In this document: piece by piece, positions 26,025-33,653 of the stretch | How the letters are laid out: the number at the start of each line of letters is the position of its first letter | Numbering within the stretch: position 1 is the first letter of the stretch | Origin: Nonomuraea cypriaca | GTDB taxonomy: Bacteria; Actinomycetota; Actinomycetes; Streptosporangiales; Streptosporangiaceae | Direction: 5' to 3' | Assembly: GCF_015645445.1 (NCBI RefSeq) | Contig: NZ_JADOGI010000065.1 | Location: forward strand, 1-46,471 | Length of the DNA: 46,471 nt | Notes under the pieces: generated by a model | The model's database searches: none | What the model saw: only the letters and a program-made list of their open reading frames with translations | Told to the model about the DNA's origin: nothing | Position numbers and translations under genes: made by a program

Positions 26025-27278
26025 GTGAGCCGATTCGGACTGTTACGCGAGCACGACTTCCGCCGGCTGTTCCTCGCCGACACCGCCAGCCAGGCGGGCA
26101 CCCAGGTCCTCATGCTGGCGTTGCCCCTGGTCGCGGTGACGGCGCTGCGGGCCTCGGCGTTCGAGGTCGGCCTGCTGGGCGCGTGCCAGACGCTGGCGTT
26201 CGCGGTGATCGGGCTGCCCGCGGGCGCTGTCGTGGACCGGTTGAGCAAGCGCGCGGTACTGGTGGTCAGCGACTGGGCGCGGGCCCTGGCCCTCGCGTCC
26301 GTGCCGGTCGCGTGGTGGCTGGGGCTGTTGTCGATCTACCAGCTGTACGCCGTGGCGCTCGTGCTCGGCGTGTTCACCGTGTTCTTCGACGTCGCGTACC
26401 AGAGCTATCTGCCGTACCTGGTCGAGCGCGAGCGGCTCGTCGAGGGCAACTCGGCCCTCGAGGTCGTCCGTACGGTGGCGATGCTCGGCGGCCCGAGCGT
26501 CGGCGGCTACCTGATCCAGTTCCTCACCGCGCCCTTCGCGCTGGTCACCACGGTGGCCGGGTTCGCCTGGTCGGCGCTGTGCCTGAGGACGATACGGCGG
26601 CGGGAGACCCGCCCTCGGCAACGCCGCGCCCACCTGGGCAAGGAGATCGCGGAAGGCGTCAGGTTCGTGCTGGGGGAGCGGCTGCTGCGCCGCATCGCGG
26701 GCTGCACCGCCACCGCGAACCTGTTCGGCGCCATGGCCCAGCCGATGATCCTGCTGCTGCTGGCCAGGGAGCTCGGCCTGGGCGCGGGCACGATCGGGCT
26801 GCTGATGGCCGCGGGCGGTCTCGGCGGGATCACCGGGGCCCTGGTCAACGCCAGGCTGGCCCGGTGGCTCGGGCAGGGGCCGACGATGTGGCTGGGCATC
26901 GCCGTGCCGGTGCCGCTGATGTTCGCGTTGCCGTGGATGGAGGCCGACTGGCGGCTGGGGTTGTTCGCGCTGTCGGAGTTCGGGATCGGAGCGGGGACGG
27001 TCGTCTACAACGTCACCCAGGTCAGCTTCCGCCAGTCCATCACCCCCGCGCCGCTGCTGGGCCGGATGAACGCGACCATACGGTTCTTCGTCTGGGGCAC
27101 GCTGCCGCTGGGCGGGCTGCTCGGCGGCGTGCTGGGCGAGGTGATCGGGATCAGGAACACGCTGCTGGTCGCCGCGTGCGGCGGCGGCCTGGCGGTCCTG
27201 TGGTTGCTCACCTCGCCCCTGCGCACGATGCGCGAACTGCCCGCCGCGTCAGTGGACGCCCACGGGAGTCCTCAGTAG
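26025..27278 (+). CDS. MFS transporter (MFS_3-like drug/metabolite exporter)
   Basis: This 417-aa protein has about 12 helices and begins 'MSRFGLLREHDFRRLFLADT', the usual opening of MFS_3 / enterobactin-exporter-like transporters. 'PAGAVVDRLSKRAVLVVSDW' is the loop 2-3 motif. GTG start chosen because it gives that opening; it lies 54 bases from the divergent ArsR gene. Probably an efflux pump controlled by that repressor. The stop overlaps the DUF6351 stop by seven bases (convergent). Confidence 0.9.
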   Translation: MSRFGLLREHDFRRLFLADTASQAGTQVLMLALPLVAVTALRASAFEVGLLGACQTLAFAVIGLPAGAVVDRLSKRAVLVVSDWARALALASVPVAWWLGLLSIYQLYAVALVLGVFTVFFDVAYQSYLPYLVERERLVEGNSALEVVRTVAMLGGPSVGGYLIQFLTAPFALVTTVAGFAWSALCLRTIRRRETRPRQRRAHLGKEIAEGVRFVLGERLLRRIAGCTATANLFGAMAQPMILLLLARELGLGAGTIGLLMAAGGLGGITGALVNARLARWLGQGPTMWLGIAVPVPLMFALPWMEADWRLGLFALSEFGIGAGTVVYNVTQVSFRQSITPAPLLGRMNATIRFFVWGTLPLGGLLGGVLGEVIGIRNTLLVAACGGGLAVLWLLTSPLRTMRELPAASVDAHGSPQ

Positions 27279-29449
27279 TCGCAGACCCCCGTGGGGAAGA
27301 TCTGCTTCAGCCTCGCCCGCTCGTCCCGCGTCGGCCGCCAGTCGCCGTACAGGCCCTTGGCGATGGCTCTGTCCACCGGCTGGAGCCGGCACTTGTAGAC
27401 GCCTCCCTCCAGCGGGCCGCCCGCCACGACGCGGGTGGTGGAGTAGAGCGGGAAGCGTTGTGTGCAGGCGCCTGGGGCGCGGCGGTCGAGGACGCCGTCC
27501 CACACGTGCGGGCCCGCCGCGATCTGCGTGCCGTCCGTGGCGAAGCAGCGGTCCACGGCCTGGGGCGGCTTGTTGCCGGTCACGCCGCGCGCCGGATATT
27601 TCCGGATGTTGGCCATCCAGGCGTCGATCACCCGCAGCGCCTCCGGCGTCTGCTCGAACCTCGGCCCGTCAGGGCGGGCATCGGTGAACCAGATGACCTG
27701 GTTGCCCGCCCGGCCGTCGTGGTTCAGCATCCGCTGCCTGGAGGCGAACGACTGGTGGGCGTTGTGCATGTCGAGCTGGTCCTCCAGGTAGTGGCGCCAG
27801 TCGATCACCGGGATGTCGATGTCGCCCGTGAACACCAGGCCGCTGCGTTGCACGTTCCTGATCGCGATCGGGTCCCCGGCGCGCCTGGGGGCCGGGTCGC
27901 CCAGGTCGGCGTTGCGGGCGCTCCACGGGTCGAAGTCGGCGGGGCAGGCGGTGCTGACGAACGGGCAGCCCTCCTGGACCATGTCGGCCGAGTCCTTCCA
28001 CGAGCCCGCCTTCGCGTTGACGTCGAGGAACTCGGCCGGTGTGATCACGCCACCGGTGAGCGCCGCGAGTCCGTACTGGACGCCCACGTTGTCCCAGGTC
28101 GAGCGGGCGTAACCGCGTTCGTCCGTGCCGTAGATGTTGCGCAGGTCGTCCCAGTGGGTCCACTGGACGGTGTCCTTGACGCCCGGCGGGTCCATGCGCT
28201 CCCATTCGGGGTCGTCGTTGGAGGTCCACAGCGGGTTCATGGTCAGCGGGGTCAGTCCGCGCCAGCCGTTGACGCACTCGTCGGAGCCCGCCCGGCCGGT
28301 GTACGGGTTGGCCACGGTGTCGCTGGCGTTCATGCCGATCAGCGCCGTCCTGTCGTCCCACCTGGCCCAGCGCGGGTCGTGGTCCATGTAGCGTTCGAGC
28401 AGCTCGCAGTCGCCCACGTGGATGGTCTGGGTGACCATGTCCGGATAGGAATACTGCGGGATCGCGGCGTCGATCACCCTGTCGCCCAGGTTCTGGCCGT
28501 AGATGTACTGCTGGATGGCGCCGCCCGAGCCGCCCACGCCCACCGTGTAGAGCGGGACGCCGTACTGCTCGATGAAGCGCTCCTTGACCATGAGGGCCGT
28601 CTCGCCGCCCAGGATCAGGTTGTAGTGGGTGGAGGTGCGGGTGCCCGAGGAGTGCAGGATCGCGTAGCCCTGGCCCAGACCGTACGGGTCGAGGGCGCCG
28701 CTCCCCAGCGTGCCCTGGTCGTGGCCGATCGCCACGCCGCCGTCGAACCGGTAGATCGCCCGGCCGTTCCAGCCGTCCTCGATCATGGCTGTCGAGTAGA
28801 GGAAGCGGTTGATCACGCCGCGCTCCCTGCGGACCACGAAGTCGACCGTACGGCCGTCGAGCAGCGTGGTCGTGGCCATGTCGGCGGGCCGCTCGGTAGG
28901 CCCCTCGGTGGGCCCCTCGGTGGGCATGGCCTTGAACGTGCCGTCCGTCGACCGGTACAGCCGGTCCTTGACTGTCGGCGCGAAGCAGTCCCTGCTCCAG
29001 CCGCCGGTGACGCGCATGCCCTGGCCGTCCTGGTTGTCCACGGTGGGCGGGCCGAGGCCGCCACGCTCGGTCTTGCACAGGAACGGGTACTGGTGCGCGC
29101 CGGAGAAGACCGGGCCTTCGATCGGGTGGTTGCGGAGCTTCAGGGTCTCTTTCCGCGGCCGGGCCACCGCGGTGATCGTGTTGTCGCCGTCGGCCAGGCC
29201 GGTGACCAGGCCCGTGAGCCCGTCCCCGGTCCGGGTGAAGGACGAGGTGACGTCCTGGCCGTTGCGCAGGATCCGGACCTGTGCGCCGCCGGTCTGGCGC
29301 ACCCTGACGAGGGCGTCACCGCCCGTTACCTGGTCGGGGCGGCTGGAGAGCACCTCCAGCGCCAGGTCGGCGCGGGAGGCGTACGCGGGGGTGGGGTAGC
29401 CGATGAGGGACGCGAGCATGATGAGGACCACCACAGCCTTCATGACCAT
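27272..29449 (-). CDS. Secreted DUF6351 family protein
   Basis: This protein of about 725 aa has a signal peptide ('MKAVVVLIMLASLIGYPTPA' then YA-SRA), an N-terminal Ig-like domain (about 25-115), and a large C-terminal domain with an alpha/beta-hydrolase look. 'YTVGVGGSGGAIQQYIYGQN' holds a GxGGSGG nucleophile-elbow-like turn, and 'WFTDARPDG' and 'DIDIPVIDWRHYLED' follow. The pattern fits the DUF6351 family; the enzyme activity is not known to me. A 12-bp in-frame repeat gives PTEG-PTEG-PTER near residue 185. Two ATG codons (29449 and 29443) are possible starts; neither has a clear ribosome site. It is divergent from the AI-2E gene. Confidence 0.82.
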   Translation of the reverse strand: MVMKAVVVLIMLASLIGYPTPAYASRADLALEVLSSRPDQVTGGDALVRVRQTGGAQVRILRNGQDVTSSFTRTGDGLTGLVTGLADGDNTITAVARPRKETLKLRNHPIEGPVFSGAHQYPFLCKTERGGLGPPTVDNQDGQGMRVTGGWSRDCFAPTVKDRLYRSTDGTFKAMPTEGPTEGPTERPADMATTTLLDGRTVDFVVRRERGVINRFLYSTAMIEDGWNGRAIYRFDGGVAIGHDQGTLGSGALDPYGLGQGYAILHSSGTRTSTHYNLILGGETALMVKERFIEQYGVPLYTVGVGGSGGAIQQYIYGQNLGDRVIDAAIPQYSYPDMVTQTIHVGDCELLERYMDHDPRWARWDDRTALIGMNASDTVANPYTGRAGSDECVNGWRGLTPLTMNPLWTSNDDPEWERMDPPGVKDTVQWTHWDDLRNIYGTDERGYARSTWDNVGVQYGLAALTGGVITPAEFLDVNAKAGSWKDSADMVQEGCPFVSTACPADFDPWSARNADLGDPAPRRAGDPIAIRNVQRSGLVFTGDIDIPVIDWRHYLEDQLDMHNAHQSFASRQRMLNHDGRAGNQVIWFTDARPDGPRFEQTPEALRVIDAWMANIRKYPARGVTGNKPPQAVDRCFATDGTQIAAGPHVWDGVLDRRAPGACTQRFPLYSTTRVVAGGPLEGGVYKCRLQPVDRAIAKGLYGDWRPTRDERARLKQIFPTGVCDY

Positions 29450-29519
29450 GACGGTGACACGCGGTCCGGCACTTGCACAGGCCCGATCTCGCCGTTGTGA
29501 GAGGCGGCCCTCTTCCCTG

Positions 29520-29562
29520 TTCGTGTACGGCGAACACGCCATTCGTGTACGGCGAACACGCC
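29520..29562. repeat. Two 21-bp direct repeats, 22-bp period, in divergent gap
   Basis: The 21-bp unit starting TTCGTGTACGGCGAACAC occurs at 29520-29540 and 29542-29562. Each copy is itself a partial dyad, TTCG-N7-CGAA. A spacing of two helical turns places both copies on the same DNA face, as for tandem operators. Confidence 0.85.
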
Positions 29563-29626
29563 CCGTGGCCAGGCCCGATCGTTTAACCGCGCGCATCCCG
29601 GGCGCGGACATGCCAGTCTTGAACAT

Positions 29627-30904
29627 GTGCTGCCCGACCGCCCAACCAAGCTCGTGCCACCCGTGCTGGCCAAGATGGCCGCATGGTGCGTATGCCTGAT
29701 CCTCGTCGGCGTGGTCGTCTACTTCTTCGTCCAGGTCATCGCGAGGCTCACCTTCGTGGCGCTGCCCGTGGCGATCGCGCTGCTGCTGACCGCGCTGCTG
29801 TTCCCGCTGACCAGGATGCTGCGCGGCGCGGGGATGCGGCCGATCTACGCCACATGGATCACCATGCTGGTGGCGATCGCCGTGCTCGCCGGCACCGGCT
29901 GGCTGGTCGGCGTGCGGGCCAGCGAGGAGTTCCCCAACCTGGTCAAGCAGGTGCAGGTGACCGCCAGGTCCGTGCAGGACTGGCTGATCACCGGCCCGCT
30001 GCATCTCCAGCAGGCGCAGATCACCGGCTACGTCGACGAGATCGTCGCCCTGGTCAACGCGCAACGCACGGCCATCACCGGCACCGTCCTCAGCGCCGGC
30101 GCGGTGGCCGTCGAGGTGCTCGCCTCCATCGTGCTCCTGCTGTTCGTGACGTTCTTCCTGCTCAAGGACGGCGACCGGATCTGGGCGTGGGTGCTGAGGG
30201 GGTTCGGCGACGTGTCGCCGCGCGTCGACCGGGCGGGGCGGGCCGCGTGGACCACCCTCTCCCACTACGTGCAGGGCACGGTGGCGGTGGCCGCCGTGCA
30301 CGGGCTGGTGATGGGGATCGTGCTCGCGGGCATGGGGGTGCCGTTGTGGGCGCCGCTGGCCGTGCTGATCTTCTTCGCCAGTTTCATCCCCATCGTCGGC
30401 ATCTTCTTCGCGGGCACCGTCGCGACCCTCGTCACGCTGGGGGCCAAGGGGCTCGTCTACGCGCTGATCTTCCTGGGCATCCTCATCGTCGAGCAGCAGC
30501 TGGAAAACCACGTGCTGCAGCCGCTGATCGTGGGGCGGGCGCTCAACTTCCATCCTCTGGCGATCATCCTGGTGCTGGCCATCGGGGGCATTCTGGCGGG
30601 CATCGCGGGCGCCGCCGTGGCCGTGCCGGTGGCCGCGGTGCTCTACCGAGCGCTGCCTGAGCTCCGGCACAAACCGGCCCTGCCACCGCCGGACCACGAG
30701 GAGTTGCCGTCCGGCGACCAGCCTCCGCCCGGGCGCGGCGGCCCCGGAGCCGAACGCCCCGGCCCGGACCGCCCACGCGACGACAGGCCGTCCGGCGGAG
30801 ACCGTCCCCGGCGAACCGGCGAGCGCCCTGGCGGCACGCGCCCCGCCGGCCACGACAGCCCCCATGGCGAGAGCGAGGTCCCGCCTGGCGGGGCACGGGT
30901 ATAG
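29627..30904 (+). CDS. AI-2E family (PerM/UPF0118) transporter
   Basis: This 425-aa protein has about eight membrane helices in the family pattern: paired helices at 20-75, a soluble segment at 85-140, then helices from about 150, including 'IVLLLFVTFFLLKDGDRIWA' and 'FIPIVGIFFAGTVATLVTLG'. The family signature 'EQQLENHVLQPLIVGRALN' follows. The last 75 residues are a hydrophilic Pro/Gly/Arg/Asp-rich tail. The family exports small solutes; AI-2 itself is only the founding example. GTG start; no strong ribosome site. Confidence 0.9.
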   Translation: MLPDRPTKLVPPVLAKMAAWCVCLILVGVVVYFFVQVIARLTFVALPVAIALLLTALLFPLTRMLRGAGMRPIYATWITMLVAIAVLAGTGWLVGVRASEEFPNLVKQVQVTARSVQDWLITGPLHLQQAQITGYVDEIVALVNAQRTAITGTVLSAGAVAVEVLASIVLLLFVTFFLLKDGDRIWAWVLRGFGDVSPRVDRAGRAAWTTLSHYVQGTVAVAAVHGLVMGIVLAGMGVPLWAPLAVLIFFASFIPIVGIFFAGTVATLVTLGAKGLVYALIFLGILIVEQQLENHVLQPLIVGRALNFHPLAIILVLAIGGILAGIAGAAVAVPVAAVLYRALPELRHKPALPPPDHEELPSGDQPPPGRGGPGAERPGPDRPRDDRPSGGDRPRRTGERPGGTRPAGHDSPHGESEVPPGGARV

Positions 30905-31129
30905 CGCGGGCAGGATGCGCACACACGGCGGCGATCCGCCCGCAGGGATGCAGCCGCCGGGCGCGGTGATCCGGCCTCCGGGATGGGCGTGTGGCGGTGC
31001 GGATGTGCTGGCGGGGTCGCCGCTTCTGGCGGTGTGGACGAGGTCGGTCCCCAACTGGGAGTAACCTCGTCACTCGTGACCCGTTCCTCCCTCACCGCTC
31101 CGGCGCCGGGTGCCCGACTCCCGGTTCCC

Positions 31130-31330
31130 ATGGGTACGACACTCCACCTGCGTGCCTGGTGCAACGGCATCACAGGCGGGAAGGCGTACCTTGAGGTTGA
31201 GGGGTGCATGGGCGTCCCCGACGCCGTCCGCGCGGCGGCGCTGATCGAGGTGAGCATGCGACACTTCGCCCAGCGCGCCGATCCGGCCGCCATCGCCGCA
31301 GAACACCAGGACTACGAGGTGAATCCTTGA
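31130..31330 (+). CDS. Small hypothetical protein coupled to dut
   Basis: This is a 66-aa frame from ATG 31130 beginning MGTTLHLRAWCNGITGGKAY and ending EHQDYEVNP. Its stop overlaps the dut start (TTGA), and the dut ribosome site GAGGTGAA lies within its last codons, which argues that it is translated. A GTG at 31076 would add 18 residues. The middle is alanine-rich and helical. I do not recognise a family. Confidence 0.55.
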   Translation: MGTTLHLRAWCNGITGGKAYLEVEGCMGVPDAVRAAALIEVSMRHFAQRADPAAIAAEHQDYEVNP

Positions 31331-31767
31331 GCAGTACGGAGGTCCTCATCCACCGGCTCGACGCCGAGCTGCCGCTCCCGTCCTACGCCCATCCGGGCGA
31401 CGCGGGGGCAGACCTCTTCGCGGCGGAGGACGTCGAGTTGCCGCCCGGCGAGCGGGCCGTCGTCGGGACGGGGGTGGCGATCGCCCTGCCTGACGGATAT
31501 GCGGCGTTCGTTCACCCGCGTTCGGGGTTGGCGGCCAAGCACGGTGTCACGATGGTCAACGCGCCGGGGACGGTCGACGCGGGCTATCGGGGTGAGATCA
31601 AGGTGACGCTGATCAACACGGACGCCAAGGAGCCGTTCCGGCTCCAGCGTGGCGACCGCGTGGCCCAGCTCGTGGTCCAGCGGGTCGAGCGCGCGGTCTT
31701 CTACGAGGTCGAACGCCTGCCGGGTTCGATACGCGGCGCCAACGGATTCGGATCGACGGGACGCTGA
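31327..31767 (+). CDS. dut: Deoxyuridine 5'-triphosphate nucleotidohydrolase
   Basis: This 146-aa trimeric dUTPase converts dUTP to dUMP and pyrophosphate. The five motifs are visible: HPGDAGADL (I), PRSGLAAKHG (II), APGTVDAGYRGEIKV with the catalytic Asp (III), GDRVAQLVV (IV) and GANGFGSTG (V; the family usually has Gly-Gly where this has Ala-Asn). The start appears to be TTG at 31327 with GAGGTGAA four bases upstream, overlapping the preceding stop. A 27-bp repeat array follows directly. Confidence 0.95.
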   Translation: MSSTEVLIHRLDAELPLPSYAHPGDAGADLFAAEDVELPPGERAVVGTGVAIALPDGYAAFVHPRSGLAAKHGVTMVNAPGTVDAGYRGEIKVTLINTDAKEPFRLQRGDRVAQLVVQRVERAVFYEVERLPGSIRGANGFGSTGR

Positions 31768-31770
31768 CTG

Positions 31771-31851
31771 GCGCCCAGGGAGCAATGGGCCGCCATCGCG
31801 GCCCGGGGAGTAGCGGGTCGCGCTGCGGCCCGGTGAGCAGCGGGTCGCACG
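31771..31851. repeat. Three tandem copies of a 27-bp unit between dut and DUF3710 gene
   Basis: Units start at 31771, 31798 and 31825. Copies two and three share GCGGCCCGG-GAG-AGCGGGTCGC almost exactly; copy one is more diverged. The array ends about 30 bases before the DUF3710 start and contributes no start codon or ribosome site. Confidence 0.8.
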
Positions 31852-31881
31852 CGGGCCCGCCGAACAGGGAGAGTGAGGAAC

Positions 31882-32523
31882 GTGTTCCGACGTCGTCGTC
31901 GTGAGCAGCCGGAACCGGTGGCCGAGCAGGAGCCTGCCGCCCCCACGCGCGAGTCCGGTCCGTGGGACGCCGACGAGCCCCACCCGGAGAGCGACAGGAT
32001 CGATCTCGGCGGCCTGCGGCTGCCGCACAACCCCGACTTCGACCTACGCCTGGCCTCCCTCGGAGACCAGCACGTCGCGGTCGTCGTCATCTACAAGGAC
32101 ACCACGCTGCAGTTGCAGGCCCTGGCCGCGCCGCGCAGCTCGGGCCTGTGGGACGACACCAAGACCAAGATCATGGCGCAGGCGAAGGGCCAGCTGGAGG
32201 AGCAGGAGGGCCCGTTCGGCACCGAACTGCACGGCGAGCTCAAGGCCGACGGCAACGTCAGGCCGGCTCGTTACCTCGGCGTCGACGGCCCGCGCTGGTT
32301 GCTGCTCGGGGTGATCTCGGGGAAGGGCGCGTTCGACGAGTCGATCGCCGGAGCGTTCGTGGAGTACATCAAGGACGTCGTGGTCGTACGCGGCGACGAC
32401 CCCATGGCGCGCGAGGCCCCGATTCCGCTGAGCCGCCCCAACGAGCAGTCGGCCGAGACGGAGGCGGAGGGGCCCGGCCTCAGCCCGTTCAAACGAGGAC
32501 CTGAAATCAGCGAGATTCGCTAA
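31882..32523 (+). CDS. DUF3710 family protein
   Basis: This 213-aa protein is found next to dut in many actinobacteria. A basic N-terminal run (FRRRRREQ) is followed by an acidic linker and a conserved core with 'VVVIYKDTTLQLQALAAPRS', 'KIMAQAKGQLEEQEGPFGTE' and 'RYLGVDGPRWLLLGVISGKG'. Function unknown. I chose GTG 31882 over GTG 31873 because GGGAG is nine bases upstream and homologues begin with a Met-Phe-basic run. It opens a run with the OB-fold and DUF3159 genes. Confidence 0.9.
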   Translation: MFRRRRREQPEPVAEQEPAAPTRESGPWDADEPHPESDRIDLGGLRLPHNPDFDLRLASLGDQHVAVVVIYKDTTLQLQALAAPRSSGLWDDTKTKIMAQAKGQLEEQEGPFGTELHGELKADGNVRPARYLGVDGPRWLLLGVISGKGAFDESIAGAFVEYIKDVVVVRGDDPMAREAPIPLSRPNEQSAETEAEGPGLSPFKRGPEISEIR

Positions 32524-32551
32524 GGGCTGACATCACATAGGCTGAGTCATC

Positions 32552-32938
32552 ATGAGTACGGCAGAGCCTCCGAAACGTGGAGGATTGCGTGGGTTCTTCA
32601 GCCGACTGGCGTCCCCCCAGTCCGAAATCGAAGCCCAGGAACTGCGTGAGGACGCCGATGAGGTCGGTGCGACGCCGATTGTCAGGTGTGGCGGGCGCCG
32701 GCGCTTCTGCGTGGCGGGTACGCTACGTACGGTGACATTGCGTCCGAGGGGTGGTGCCCCCGCTCTCGAGGCCGAGCTCTACGACGGGTCAGATGTGATC
32801 GACCTGGTCTGGCTCGGCCGCCGGAAGATCGCGGGCATCGAGCCCGGCCGCACGGTCAAGGCCGAGGGCCTCGTCAGCATGCAGGACGGGCGCAAGGTGA
32901 TGTTCAATCCGCGTTACGAACTGCGCCCAGGGAGTTGA
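32552..32938 (+). CDS. OB-fold nucleic-acid-binding-type protein
   Basis: This 128-aa protein's C-terminal 75 residues form a five-strand OB-fold ('FCVAGTLRTVTLRP', 'ALEAELYDGSDVIDLVWLGR', 'IEPGRTVKAEGLVSMQDGRK'). The N-terminal 45 residues are basic then acidic. Homologues lie in the same position between DUF3710 and DUF3159 genes in Streptomyces. Nucleic-acid binding is assumed from fold only. Four bases separate it from the DUF3159 gene. Confidence 0.85.
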   Translation: MSTAEPPKRGGLRGFFSRLASPQSEIEAQELREDADEVGATPIVRCGGRRRFCVAGTLRTVTLRPRGGAPALEAELYDGSDVIDLVWLGRRKIAGIEPGRTVKAEGLVSMQDGRKVMFNPRYELRPGS

Positions 32939-32942
32939 TCAG

Positions 32943-33614
32943 GTGAGTGCTGAGGCGGAAGAGGTCGCCCACGACACCGTCGAGGCCGCGGTGCGAGCCC
33001 AGCTCGCCAAGGCGTTCGGCGGCGTGCGCGGCATAATCGAGGCGGCGATCCCGACCATCGCGTTCACGGTGTGCTGGATCATCGCCGAGGACCTGAAGCT
33101 GTCGCTCATCGTCAGCATCTCGCTGTCGGTCCTGCTGCTACTGGGCCGGATCGTGCAGCGGTCCACGCCGCAGTTCGTGATCAACAGCCTGATCGGCATC
33201 GCGATCGGCGCGTTCTTCGCCAGCCGCACGGGTGACGCGAAAGACTACTTCCTGCCTGGCATCCTGTGGAACGCCGGCTACATGGTGGGGATGCTCCTGT
33301 CGATCGTCACCCGGTGGCCGGTCGTCGGCTTCCTGATCGGGTCGGTCACCGGCGATCCGACGGCCTGGCACAGGGACCCCGGCATCGTGAAGCTGTGCAC
33401 GCGGCTGACCTGGCTGCTGATGCTGCCGTGCGCGGTCAGGGTGGCCGTCCAGGGGCCGGTCTACCTGTTCGGCGGCGGGGATCAGGCGGTGGCCGCGCTC
33501 GGCTTCGCCAAGATCGTGATGGGGTGGCCGCTCCAGGTGGCCGCGCTCGGTGCCATGCTGTGGCTGCTCGGTCGCGGGCGCACACCCATCAAGCCGCCGG
33601 TCGCCCCAGCCTGA
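32943..33614 (+). CDS. DUF3159 integral membrane protein
   Basis: This 223-aa protein has about six transmembrane helices ('IIEAAIPTIAFTVCWIIAED', 'LIGIAIGAFFASRTGDA', 'YMVGMLLSIVTRWPVVGFLI') and the conserved WHRDPGIVKLCTRLTWL segment of DUF3159. Function unknown. GTG start. It ends the dut-DUF3710-OB-DUF3159 run and is convergent with the P450 gene. Confidence 0.9.
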   Translation: MSAEAEEVAHDTVEAAVRAQLAKAFGGVRGIIEAAIPTIAFTVCWIIAEDLKLSLIVSISLSVLLLLGRIVQRSTPQFVINSLIGIAIGAFFASRTGDAKDYFLPGILWNAGYMVGMLLSIVTRWPVVGFLIGSVTGDPTAWHRDPGIVKLCTRLTWLLMLPCAVRVAVQGPVYLFGGGDQAVAALGFAKIVMGWPLQVAALGAMLWLLGRGRTPIKPPVAPA

Positions 33615-33653
33615 GAGCCCGGCCGGGAGACCGCACGAGAGCGTTCCAAGGGT

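Noticed and set aside
29520..29562. LexA/SOS box
   Set aside because: Arms read TTCG-N7-CGAA, the opposite of the CGAAC-N4-GTTCG arrangement of actinobacterial SOS boxes; the in-between junction has wrong spacing.
27272..31054. Very long minus-strand open frame (1260 codons) over DUF6351 and the AI-2E gene
   Set aside because: Only the part from 29449 down has signal peptide and family pattern; the rest is the antisense of a clear membrane protein gene.
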